DNA from: Erigeron canadensis
Lineage: Eukaryota; Streptophyta; Magnoliopsida; Asterales; Asteraceae
Direction of reading: 5' to 3'
DNA length: 64,000 nucleotides
NCBI RefSeq assembly: GCF_010389155.1
Contig: NC_057768.1
Span: 6,136,501-6,200,500 of the forward strand
Position 1 is the stretch's first letter. The number at the start of each line of letters is the position of its first letter. Positions 12,401 to 24,800 of this stretch are shown one piece after another. A program made the translations under genes and the position numbers. A model generated the notes under the pieces. The model saw only the letters and a program-made list of their open reading frames with translations, was not told the DNA's origin and ran no database searches.

Positions 12401-15400
12401 CTCTTTAGGAACTTCCATGACTGCTACAATATCATCAGCAGCAGTATCCTCCTCCATATCACTTGCTTCTTGTTCATCAGCCTGGTTGGAGAAATCCAGC
12501 TGGAATTTATCAGCAACAAATTCACCCAACTCAAAATCACTTTCCTCACCATCATCATCACCTTCAATACCAACATTTCCTTCACCAAATACATCCTCAA
12601 TATTTTCAACGTCAGCACCCATCCTTTCTTCAACTGGAAAATTTTAAGGGGTAGGGGAACCGGGTGCCTCAGCATCAGTGTGTTGTGTCACTAATGCATC
12701 ATCGGTCATAGAATGTGCTGTCTCTAGCATCACCTATGATTTGGCTGCTGACAGCGACTCAGAGGGTTGAGAAGAAGTAGAGGGAAGTATTTGTGGGGTT
12801 GACTCAACTCTAATGGGCTGGGGTGGCCCTTGATCTTCACCAACCTCGCCTACAGAAGATTGAGGTGGCTGCTTGCGGTTACCCTTTTTCTCGTCAACAG
12901 CCTTTTTTGAGACTGCTGATGGGCTGGCTAGGTCTCTATTGTCATTAGGCAGTGAGGACTTCCTAACCTTAGAAGTTTGGCCCTTTGGTACTCGCTGCTG
13001 CTGTTTTGGGACAGCAGCAGGAGGTGAAGTGGAAAAAGTTGATAGTGTTTCTTGGTTTTCTTGGGAGCTTTGGAGGTTGCTGGGGGGATTATTCGCATAC
13101 CAGCTCCAGCAGGGTTAGGTTTGTAAATATCAGGATATACAAAGTATAGTACCTGCTTCATTGCTAGAGTGAGCACAGCATACTTTGAATCAAACTGCTC
13201 TGGGTTGCAAGCAGGAATCTTATAAACAGAGCTTGCAACCCTTGGAGAAAGGATGAATTGAGCACCTTCAGGGAGATACTTTTCTTTCAGCTCCCTTCTG
13301 AAGATCAATGAGAGAAAACGTGCAAAGGGCACTGAGCTTCCCCTTCAGGTCTTCAAAAATTACGCTGGCAAAGTCAATATTGCGACCATTTGCCAGCGCA
13401 TATATCATTTACATTTGGGCAGCAGTGGCTTGATCAAAAGAGCCACTGTTGCCACCAAGACACTGGATTACATGGGTGAACAACAGCCTCCATACACCTG
13501 GTAGATACTTCTTCTGAGGGTTGTTGTGCACCGGTTGTGCTGGTTCCATGTTGGTCCCATACCCAATGGTTAGCAACCATTCCTTTCATACTCCAATGGG
13601 GACCAACTCCAAATATGGATGCTCTTCCGATTGTTTGGGAAGACGAAGAGCATCTCTCAGTGAATCTACTGAGATGGAGATAGTGTGTTCTCCTTTCATT
13701 ACAGTGCCAGTGATGGTGCTACTGGCAACTTTATAATCACATGTCCACCAGAACTCCCTTAGGAGGTGGACAGCTATTTTCTTGGGATCACTATAAATCG
13801 CCCTTCTAACTGGGCATCCCATTATGAAATCAAGCATGGAGAAATACCCTTTGGTTTTAGATGGGATCTCTTCAGATCCCAGATAGTTATTGGCCTTGAT
13901 GACCAGTTTAGAAGCTTGAAAAGATACTTGATTAGAAGGATTAATGCCTTCATTATCATATACCTTGGATGAGAGATAGGAGAGATTTTCAGAGAGTTGT
14001 GCTGGAACATTTTCAGATGATGAAGCCATTATAGATGAGAGTAAAGATGAGAGAAGATTAGAATATGAATTATTAAGAGAATATAAAAGATTTGAGAGAT
14101 TTTGGAAGTTTTGAGAGAAAGAAATGAACGTAAAAGAAGGAGAAGTGGAAGAGATTTGCATATATATGGCATGGATATGGGTCCCATAACTTCAAAAAGT
14201 GAGTCGTCACATGTACTTTCTTTCATACGTGGCATATGAAATATTATATAAAATTATGGGACACTGTTTATATGTACGTATGTGGGTTGTATGATGTGAC
14301 TATATGAACCACGATTTCAACTGTACTCGAGTTCATACGGCGCGTACAGTGTACAAGTTGCCCATTTGGGAGAAAATCGAGGTAACCGTTTGAGATATTA
14401 TATAATAAAATATTAACAAAATACGTAGTGGAATACACTCAGATAAATAGAGGTATCCACTGAAGAATCACTATTTTATTAAAAAAATTGGTTACCAACT
14501 TTTTAATCAGCAACACAAAGAAGGAAGAAAGGTCGCTGACGAGCATTAAATAATTTTTGGCAAATGGTCAGCCATAAACGGATTTTATATGTCTTTACCA
14601 GCAACCATTTGTTGCTAGACTAGATAGGGACTTTCAGCACCCTATTACTATTATTATGCTTTTTCCCAAAGCATCAGGGATCAACGGATTTTATTTGTCT
14701 TTACCAACAGCCGTTTGTTGTTGGACTAGATAGGGACTTTCAGCACCCTATTACTTTTATTATGCTTTTTCCCAAAGCATCAGGAATCAACGGATTTTAG
14801 ATGTCTTTACCAGCAACCGTTTGCTGCTGGACTAGATGAAGACTTATGGCTCTTCATTGCCTTGTTCTGTAGCAAGTAAGACACACTTGAACTTGCTGAA
14901 GGATCTTGATATAAGTCAAGAGATTTTAACTTACAAAAGATATGTAAGTTAAGTAGCAGAATCACCATTTAGCATTCCCAACCTGCTGACGAGATCCTTG
15001 AATCTCTTTTCATATAAAGGTTTAGTGAAGATGTCAGCAAGTTGATCAAGTAGGGATGAAGTAGATTTCAACATCCCCTCTCATGACATGATCACGAATG
15101 AAGTGATACCTAATGTCAATATGCTTAGTTTTGGAATGGTGAACAGGATTATGTGTGATGGCAATAGCACTCGTGTTATCACACATAATTGGGATTTTAG
15201 AAAAATCTAAGCCATAGTCAGCAAGTTGGTTTTTCATCCAGAGGACTTGTGCACAACAACTTGCTGTTGACACATACTCTGCTTCAGCAGTGGAGATGGA
15301 AACTGTATGTTGTTTCTTACTAGACCAACTAGTCAGCCTTCCCCCCAACAGTTGACATCCACTACTGGTACTTTTCCTATCTAACATGCATCCAGCATAG

Positions 15401-18400
15401 TCAGAATCAAAGTATGAAACTAAGTCAAAATTTGAATCTTTGGGATACCAAAGACCCAATGAGGAAGTCCCTTTAAGATATTCAAAGATACGCTTGACAG
15501 CGAGAAGGTGAGACTCCCTGGGAGATGCTTGATATCTTGCACAAAGGCAAGTAGCAAACATAATGTCTGGGCGACTCGTTGTGAGATAAATCAGCGAGCC
15601 AATCATCCGACGATAGAAAGTGGGGTTCACATGCTTACCATCAGGGTCAGCATGGAGATTGTTTGGATGAGACATAGGACTAGGCTTAGTAGTGATATTA
15701 GACATATCAAATTTAGCCAGCATGTCTCGTATGTATTTTTCTTGGTTTATAAAAATGCCATCAGGAAGTTGGCGAATTTGTAGACCAAGGAAGAAGGTCA
15801 GCTCACCCATCATACTCATTTCAAAGTGAGAGGACATTAGTGAGCTAAACTTATTACAAAGTTTCTTGCTGGAGGATCCAAATATGATGCCATCGACATA
15901 TATTTGTACATATAGGACATGAGCACCCTTTCTACAAATAAAGAGGGTGCTGTCTATAGACCCTCACTCAAACTCATGAGAAAGAAGAAATTCAGAAAGA
16001 GTGTCGTACCAAGCTCTGGGAGCTTGTTTAAGACCATATAATGCCTTATAAAGACGATAAACATGGTTTGGCTTGGTTAGATCTTCAAAACCAGGTGGGT
16101 GCTCCGCATAAACTTCTTCTTCGAGTTTTCCATTTAAGAAAGCACTCTTGACATCCATTTGATATACAGTGAAGTTTCAATAAGCAGCATGTGCCAAGAA
16201 TAAGCGTATTGCTTCAAGTCTGGCCACTGGAGCAAAGGTTTCGTCATAGTCGACACCTTTATCCAACTACTTTTTGTGCTTTAATGAAAACAAATTAAAA
16301 TACTTAAATTAAGACCATCGTATTCATAAATGCATAGAATATTAATATTTGAAATTTGAATATATACTCAAAATGTATTCATTTTATATTTCAAAACATT
16401 TTATACTTTTTATTTATGTGATTTAGTATATTTTCAACCACAAAAGCTTTTACATATTGGATAATTATATATGAATTTTTAAAAATTAAAATATATGTAT
16501 TCAAAATAATCATTAATTTATATTTTTGATTATAATTTTTTTGTATATAAACATGCATCTTATAGTTATATTACCGTACATCGTAAGAGTTTAATTTAGT
16601 ACATATATAAAATCTAATCTAAACGATTTAGTTAGCCGTTAATTGTCAATATACTATTCGAAGTTTGCCAAAAAAAATGCACATATAAAATCTAATCTAG
16701 TATATAAAGTTTTTAAATTTAGAAGTTATATATGTGTGTAGATGAGCTATGATAGATGTTAATATTGACTTTCAATATCCAATAATTACAAAGTATCAAT
16801 GGAAGGTGTTCAAAAATGCAGTCAAAAGTTCAACACATTATGTGTTCCAAAATAGAGTCAATATCTACAAAATGGCATATTTCAAAAACAAATAATCTGG
16901 GAAAGAGTTCAACGAATCACGCCAAACATTTATTCTAACTAAAACGGAAATCAACTTGACATAAGGAACATCCGTCAAGCCGTGTTGTCAGTCACTTCCA
17001 TCTTGGGTTTGTTTTTGGTGGTGGAGAAATCACTCACAACATCAACATCAAATGGTCCAGTATCGAGCTTTTTAGGGTGGATTTCAACGGTGCTCGTCTC
17101 CAAATCAATCACGTTTTTGTTTTTGTTTTCCCAGTAACCAACGCAACATCCTATACAAGGGAACATATTACCTATAGTGTTAAGCTTAAAAGATTAATAA
17201 TCATATTGTTAATCATCATAAACTGTAAAACAATCCACCTTTAGCGACAGGTTAAGTGAAGATACACCATCATCGGTGAGACTCATATCAACACGGGATA
17301 TAGTAACCTGGTAGATTGAAATGACATAAGTTTCCGGTATATGTTTAAATATTTCTAAAAACATAGATAATTAATAAACAAGATTATTGTTATGCAACCC
17401 ACCAAAATAGGGGAGGAAAAATGTACCTGACTTGGATCCATTCGTTTAATAAAAGCGGAAATCTGTTAACTTACGCACAGTTCATGTCTTGCAGTTGTGC
17501 TTTAAGTTATACTGAGAAATCTCAACCTTAATACATCCAATTCTCCAGAGAAAAGGTCCAAATCCTGGGCTTAGAGTAGTACTTATGAAATTGTGTAAGC
17601 TAATGTAAATGTAAAGAAGGCAGTAAAATGCTTTTTTACTGGTGTATTTAAAGGTTGCCTTTACCCTTTTTATTTTACTGAAAATCTCATCAGCAGAGGT
17701 GTATATTATGTTTCTGACATCTCTATCAAACAGGAGAAAAGATGCACTTCCAGTGTTATCCCGCACCCTTACCCCGACACGATGCCTACAACGTTTGTTT
17801 AAGTATGAATGAGTCTAGTATGCAACAAAGAAATATGTAATACATTAGTGTTTAAGTATCAATATGCAAGTACCTCGGGAAAACATCAGACACAAAAGCT
17901 TGACACTATTCACAATGGTATGGATGGTTTTCAATATTAAAGTAGTCAACCTTTGTTAAATCCACATCTTCAACTTTTTAAGCAATTCTGTTGCATTTTC
18001 GATGTGCCATATAGTACCAATTATGTTCGGATTGTACAACTCTTATCATTCCATAGACCAAACAAACAGTGTCCTACAATTTAAAAAACATGTGTTAGGA
18101 AACGGAACAGAACTTCATAATTAGAAGTGTAACAATGAGAAACTGACTCACATTCTTAAAGGTCATTGATATCAGTCTTGTCCATGTGCCGAGTCCAATC
18201 ACTTGTTCCTGATCTATGAAAGGGACCTTGTAGTTGGTGTCACCAAAGACCACACCATCTCTTGCATTTGAGCTTAAATAAAAAATGAAACCCATAATGA
18301 ATCCACCTATACTCTTAGAAATTATAATATAGTATAGATGTTTATAAGTATAACGATACATACTTATCGATGAAGTGTTTAGTTTCAGGCATGTGAGAGT

Positions 18401-18790
18401 TCATCCAAATACGGGTACTATACAAATAGTTACCCAATTGTGGTTCACCCGATGCAGTTTTAGAATATGAAATGAGTTTACACATTATTTATAACAAAAA
18501 AAACTCTGTAATCTCAATAAATATAATAACAAATGACATATTTCTTTTTAGGAGAAAACCATCCCAGATGCGAAACTTTGCAAGTTGAATAATAATCACA
18601 ACATGACCATCATTCTTTGGATCTCTAAAAAACTTATCAACTTGAGTGGCGTAATCCCCCCATAGAGCACAACACGTCACTTATTAGTGACAACAAAGAA
18701 TAACCTCTCTCCATTTTGGGGTATGCACTATGCAGGGAGTTCTAAATAAAGGATGCAATTAAGTGTGTGGTTTTGCAGATGGTAAAGGAC

Positions 18791-18825
<35 letters not shown>

Positions 18826-21800
18826 CGGATGATAACCATATTTACAAAAAAAAAGGGATTTAAATTTTAAATAAGAGGTACATATACAACAAAATACGGA
18901 ATTTTAATTTCAAATATGATTATCAGATGATAAATACCTACCGAACATTATCTATTTAAAATTATTTAAATTATACTAACACTAATATATGTAAGATTTA
19001 AATCCGCACAATATTTTGAGACAAATATAAACATAAACAATAAATTTAAATTAACACTATTTTGTTTAAAGTTATCGTTATTATGACTTGATCTAACAAA
19101 TTTTCCTATATTATAGCCACAAACAACTTCCCTTTATGATAGCCACAAACAAATGAAAAATATTTATATACTATCAATTGGAAGTTATACACAAATAACA
19201 AACTATATAGACTGATGGGGTTTTTAACCTTATTTTAATTCAAATAGTTTCAATTGATTTTCATATATGCGATTTGCTGTATTATATTGGAAAAAAAAAA
19301 GAATCAAACGATAATAAATAACACAACTAATAAAATAAAAATTATCATACCATATTACAATCAAGAGCAACCAAATCAAACGAAAGATAATGATATCGCA
19401 TATAAAGTCGGAGTCTTTTACCCAAAATCTGATTGTGGAATCGTGGATAGTTTTATCAAGATTTCAATAGATTAGTATTTAGTATTATTAGTATTATTTA
19501 AAGATTAGTATTATTATTTCAATTATTTCAGTATAAATATGCTATATGTCATTAAAGAAAAAAGTAAAAGGTGGATCGAAAGAAATGCAAGTCTGTTGAG
19601 ACCTGGATTCGCTGATAAGACTTACTCGTTGACATGCATAGTCAGCAAGTCTTCAGTGAGTCCAGTGACTCTCTTCAGCGGGTTGCATGCTGACCAAAAG
19701 TTCATCATGGCGGGAAGTATTCAAACCATATGAAGACAAGAGTCACATGGTGTTTCTTCCAACTGTAACATACCTTAACTGAAAAAGGTACTCGTTGGGA
19801 CCAAAACTTGGGTTTTCTCTTTCATACCCATTTTGGTAAAGAAGACAAAGGCTCTTGCCTGGAAGTACAAGGAGCCAATGGATTGTCGACAACCACCATC
19901 TATCTCTGTCAAAGGAAGGTTGTGTTGCCCTAATCCTTCCTTTATATAAAGCAACACAGCCGCATTGTATCATGTGTGTTAGTCACCTTGAAAGTGTGTA
20001 TCACTTGTAATTTTTAAGTTTTTAGTGTGTCTAGGCTTAGCAATTACCTCTGTTCTTTTGTATTCTTGTAAGTCAAGTGTGTAGATCAACCATGTATTCA
20101 TCGTTTAATCAATGATACATATGATTATCCTTGCATTAATGTACTACAATTGAACTTGATATTGTTCTTGTTATTTACTTACTTATTTACTTTCTTGTCT
20201 AATTTAAATAAAACATAAGTTGTGCATTCGTGGACTATCAAGTGGTATCAGAGCCAGGTTCCTAAATCATTGGAACAGGATCTGTTTGCCTCCTTGTGTT
20301 TACATTTAAAACTTCTGTTTCTTAATTCTTCTTTAAACAAGAACATGTCTTCTGTTCCCAGCCTAGTGAACCCACGTGACTTTGGCTACGTGTCGACACC
20401 TCCTAAGTTCTAGCCCAAAGATTTTGGGTCTTGGAAGGAGAGGATGCTTCTTCACATCTCTGGTGTGGAACCCTATTTAATGACCATATTAACTGAGGGT
20501 CCATACGTACCGATGTATGTCCAAAGGACTCCAGGAGCTACACCTGAAGCTCCTGAGATAGTCACTGACCTGGTGAAACCAGAGGTTCAATGGACAGATG
20601 AAGAAAGAAAGCTGGTAAATCTTGATGCTAGATTGAAAAACATGATTATCGTTACTCTTCCCACTGAAATCATGAAACTAGTCATCAAATATCCCTCTTC
20701 AAAGGAAGTATGGGACAGACTTGTCAGCACTTATGAAGGATCTGCTGACCTCATCAAAATCAAGAAAATTGATTTAAAAAGAGCTTATGAAAATTTCTTC
20801 TCTCTTCCTGATGAAAGTCTTGAGAGCACCTATACTCGTTTTAAAGGGTTGCTCAATGATATGACAAATGTTGGCATTACTCATGATAAGTTTGAGGTAT
20901 GTCATAAATTCATCGACTCTCTTCCTCTTAAGTGGCAAAACTTAAGACAAACTCTTCGTACAACGAAGAAAATCCAAGATTTTGATCTTAAAGAACTTTT
21001 TGGCACTCTTCAATTTGAAGAAAGAGCATTGGCTCAAAATATTCGAGCCTCTGCTGATGCCAAAAGACATGCTGGCCCTTCTTCTTCTTCTTCTTCTGTC
21101 AGCATCTCCTCTCATCCTATTTCTGACCCTATAGCTCTTGTTTCTACTGAGCCCATCGATCTCTATGATGGTGCCAGTGCTTCTAATCTTTTAGCACCCA
21201 TTCAGACCCTCATTGATGAGCTGGATGATGAAGGTGGAACAATAGCAAAACGGTTGCTCCCCTCAAACCTCTGGTTGATAAATCACAGGAAGAGTGCTGG
21301 AGGTGTGGCAGAAAAGGCCACTACCAGAAGGAGTGCAGAGTTTTTATTCCCAATCCTGCTGCTCCCAAAACTAATCCTTCCAAATCTGCTGATGAATATA
21401 GGAACAAATACTATCAGCTGAAGGCTAAGGTGGCTGAAACAGAGGATGCCAAAGGTCCAGCAAAAGGTCTAATTGCTGAAGAACATGATTGGGCTGACTC
21501 AGATGATTCCGATGATGACGATTATGTTGATGCCATGTGCCTCATGGCACTTGCTGACAGTGATGCTCGGACAAAGGATCAAGTCTCCTCTAGTCAGTGG
21601 GTGAACGTCACTGTTAAAAAGGTACACTATCTTCTTTCTTCCTCTTCTAATCAAGACAAGACCAAAATTATTGAGTCCTTGTCTTGTGATCTTCAGTTCA
21701 TAGAAAGTCTAGTGCTGAACTTCAATCTAAACTTAACTCTGCTGGAGTAGAGTTAAATGAAAAATCTGAAAAACTTGTGAAATTGAAAAAATGTTCATGT

Positions 21801-24800
21801 TGAACTTCAATCTCATGAGTTGATGACTTAGAAACTCCAACTTGAGAATGAAACTCTCAAGGCTGAAGTTTCAAATCTAAAGAAGATTGTGACCTCCTAG
21901 TCAAAGGCTTCCAAATTTCATCATGAATGCTTGAGCGAGCAAGTCCCTGCTCAAGTACAGGCAGTGATTGGTGGAAATTTTAATGTTGTTGCCTCTATCG
22001 CTGACTCTTTTAATGATGATGTAAAGCCTGAAATCTCTATTCCTCCACCCTGTTCATCCTCCAACTCTCAAGAAAAGATGAAAAAGTGGTATTTTGCTAA
22101 GGGACAAAATGACTACCATGCTGAGATGGATTCTAAGGCTACAGCATCCACCAGTGTGCCCTCTTCCTTAAATGTTAAAAGTACCAGTTCCTCAACCAGT
22201 ACTTTTAACATGTTCTCCCATCTTCCCATTGTTGGCATGATCCCACATGAAGGGAGAATACAACATTCTCCTCCAAGAACCTTTAAAGGGGATATCCCAA
22301 GTGATGAGTATGTACCCATTGCTCCTCAACGTCTATCTACAAAAGGTGCTGAGCCCTTTAAAAGAAGCACTATTGCTGCTCCCTATGACTATGGTACTCC
22401 TCAGCGGGTCAATCATGTTGTTCAGCAACACTCTAGTGCCCAATCTTCCTCTCAGCTAGAACCTACCCATGCAGATTCAATGTCTGATCATCTAATAAAC
22501 AGAAGGGTTAGGTTCGCAGATGCAAGACACCAGCATGAACTCCCCACAAAGGCTGTACATGCTGATGCTCAAACTATTACAGCATCTCAATCTATGCCTT
22601 CAAAATCAAATCTAAGGCATGTTACTCCTAAAAAAGGAAGACTGCCTTCTCAAAACAGGCCTATAACTCCTCAGCGAGGACACCTTCCTCATCAGCAGGT
22701 AAGGCTTATAACTCCTCAGCGAGGACATTTGCTACATCAGTAAATGAGACCTTCCACTACACAAAGAGGACAAGTGCCCTCTCAGCACAATCAATCCTCC
22801 GCGTCCAACAGGGAGTACTTACCTCATAGGCAAATGAGGTCAGTCACTCCAAAGCGTCAAGTCAGATCCACAACTCCTAACCATGTGAATCAGTCTCAGC
22901 AGGGTTCCTCTACTTCCTATCCTGCTGGAAAGCAAGCATGGACCATGATTAGAGGACATCAAAATTCTCAAAATCATCATGGTGAATCCATCCTTGGTCC
23001 TGTTCCTCAATTGCCCCCTCCTAAACTTAGACAAAGGAATAAGTCAAAGTCTAAGCAAAAAAGCAAGGCTTCCTCTTCCTCTACTCCTCAAATAAATGAA
23101 CTTACTCAGCAAGTAAATGATCTTTCCTCTCAGCTGAGGGACTTTCTCATTCAGAATCATGGCAACCCCTCTGACAAAAAATGCTATCTTTGTAGCAGCA
23201 GAGGACATGTGACCTCTGAATGTGTTTTATTCAGCCTAAGAGATGCTCCAGCGGTTGTATCTCAACCAGACATCACTGCAGCTACTAAAACATCTTCCTC
23301 CTCTACACGGATCAGTGAGAACCTCTGTACTGAGCCTGTTGTCAGTGACACTTCCTCTGTCACAAATGCAAGCATTGCTGAATACATTGCTGCTCAGCGC
23401 ATTGAAATTCCCCATTCTCAGAGGGTTACTTCTATCTCTTGGGGACAACCTCCAATGCTGGTTGAGTATAGCCCTCCTGATGTAGTGAGCAGCTGTGCAT
23501 ATCTTCGTAGATATGAAGCCAGCATAATGCCCTCCAATAAAGATAACACTGCTGTCTCTGTAGGAAATCACACTACTTTTGAGGAGGCTTTCTCTAAAGA
23601 GCAAATATCCTCCCTGAAGTACCTTCAGTTAATCCTGCTGACTAAGCAACGGATGAACAAAGTGAACCCTAAATCCTTTCTTTCCTTCCATGCAGGGCTC
23701 GCTAGGTAAAGGAGTGTGGTATTTGGATAGCGGTTGTTCAAAACACATGACAGGCTCTAAGTCCCTGTTGGACAACTATACTGAGGCACCTGGTCCTACA
23801 GTGGTGTTTGGTGATAACTCCACTGGACAGACTGAAGGGTATGGTCTTCTTTCTAATGGCCTAATAAAATTCTCAAAAGTTGCTTATGTAAATGGATTAA
23901 AGCATAATCTCATCAGCATAAGTCAACTATGTGATGTTGACTACAAGGTAATCCTTGATAAATATCAAGGCACTGTAGTAAACATTAACAAGGAAGTCGT
24001 CTTGGTTGCACCAAGAAAAAGAGATGTATATCTTGTAGACTTCACTCCTATCAAGACTGATAGTGAGACTTGTTTCTTTGCTAAGTCAGCATCCGAGTTA
24101 AATTGGTTATGGCACAAGCGTATGTCGCATGTGAATTTCAAAACCATAAACTCACTGGCCAAAAAGAACCTTGTTCGTGGCCTTCCTCCTCTGTCCTTTG
24201 AAAAAGATAGACTTTGTGGTGCTTGTGAAAAAGGCAAATGCCATAGAGCTACTTTCAAAACTAAACAAGCTATCTCTGTTAAAGGTTGCTTTCACCTTCT
24301 TCACATGGACCTTTTTGGACCAGTGAATGTCTAAAGTCTAAAGGGTAGCAGATACACTTTAGTAATTGTGGATGAATATTCACGATACACTTGGACAATT
24401 TTTCTTAATTCTAAGAGTGATGCTGCTGATGAAATTATCAAATTCATTAAGAAAATGGAAAATCTCAACAGCATAAGGGTCAAAGAACTCAGAAGTGATC
24501 ATGGCACTGAGTTTAGAAACCACACTCTTGAAACTTTTTGTGCTGATCAAGGGATCTCACAAAACTTCTCTTCCACTAGAACTCCTGAGCAAAATGGTGT
24601 TGCTGAAAGGAGAAATAGAACTCTTATAGAGGCAGCACGTACTATGCTTAGTGAGTCCTCTCTTCCCAGTAGGTTTTGGGCTGAAGCAGTCAACACTGCT
24701 TGTCACACTCAAAATCGATGTCTCATTGTTAAAAGACATGACAAAACAGCATATGAAGTTTTAAGAGGAAAGGAACCTCAAATCAAATACTTCCATGTAT

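Larger units (their letters stand above)
9298..16267 (-). mobile_element. Copia element A, 5'-truncated (no 5' LTR, gag, protease or integrase)
   Basis: A minus-strand Ty1-copia element. In element order it retains part of the reverse transcriptase, RNase H, the hairpin array, the extra ORF, the polypurine tract and one LTR (9298-9943). It stops abruptly near 16267 within reverse transcriptase, where homology to B and C ends and unrelated AT-rich DNA begins; everything upstream is missing. The five bases outside the LTR (9293-9297, AGTTG) have no partner because the other end is gone. It sits in the 24-kb intron of the ankyrin gene, opposite to the gene. Confidence 0.88.

Noticed and set aside
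19743..19973. 75-codon ORF recurring in LTRs (also at 30329-30559 and 9566-9793)
   Set aside because: It recurs only because the LTRs are homologous, lies antisense to the element in each copy, and differs at the C-terminal end; the TATA box lies within it.
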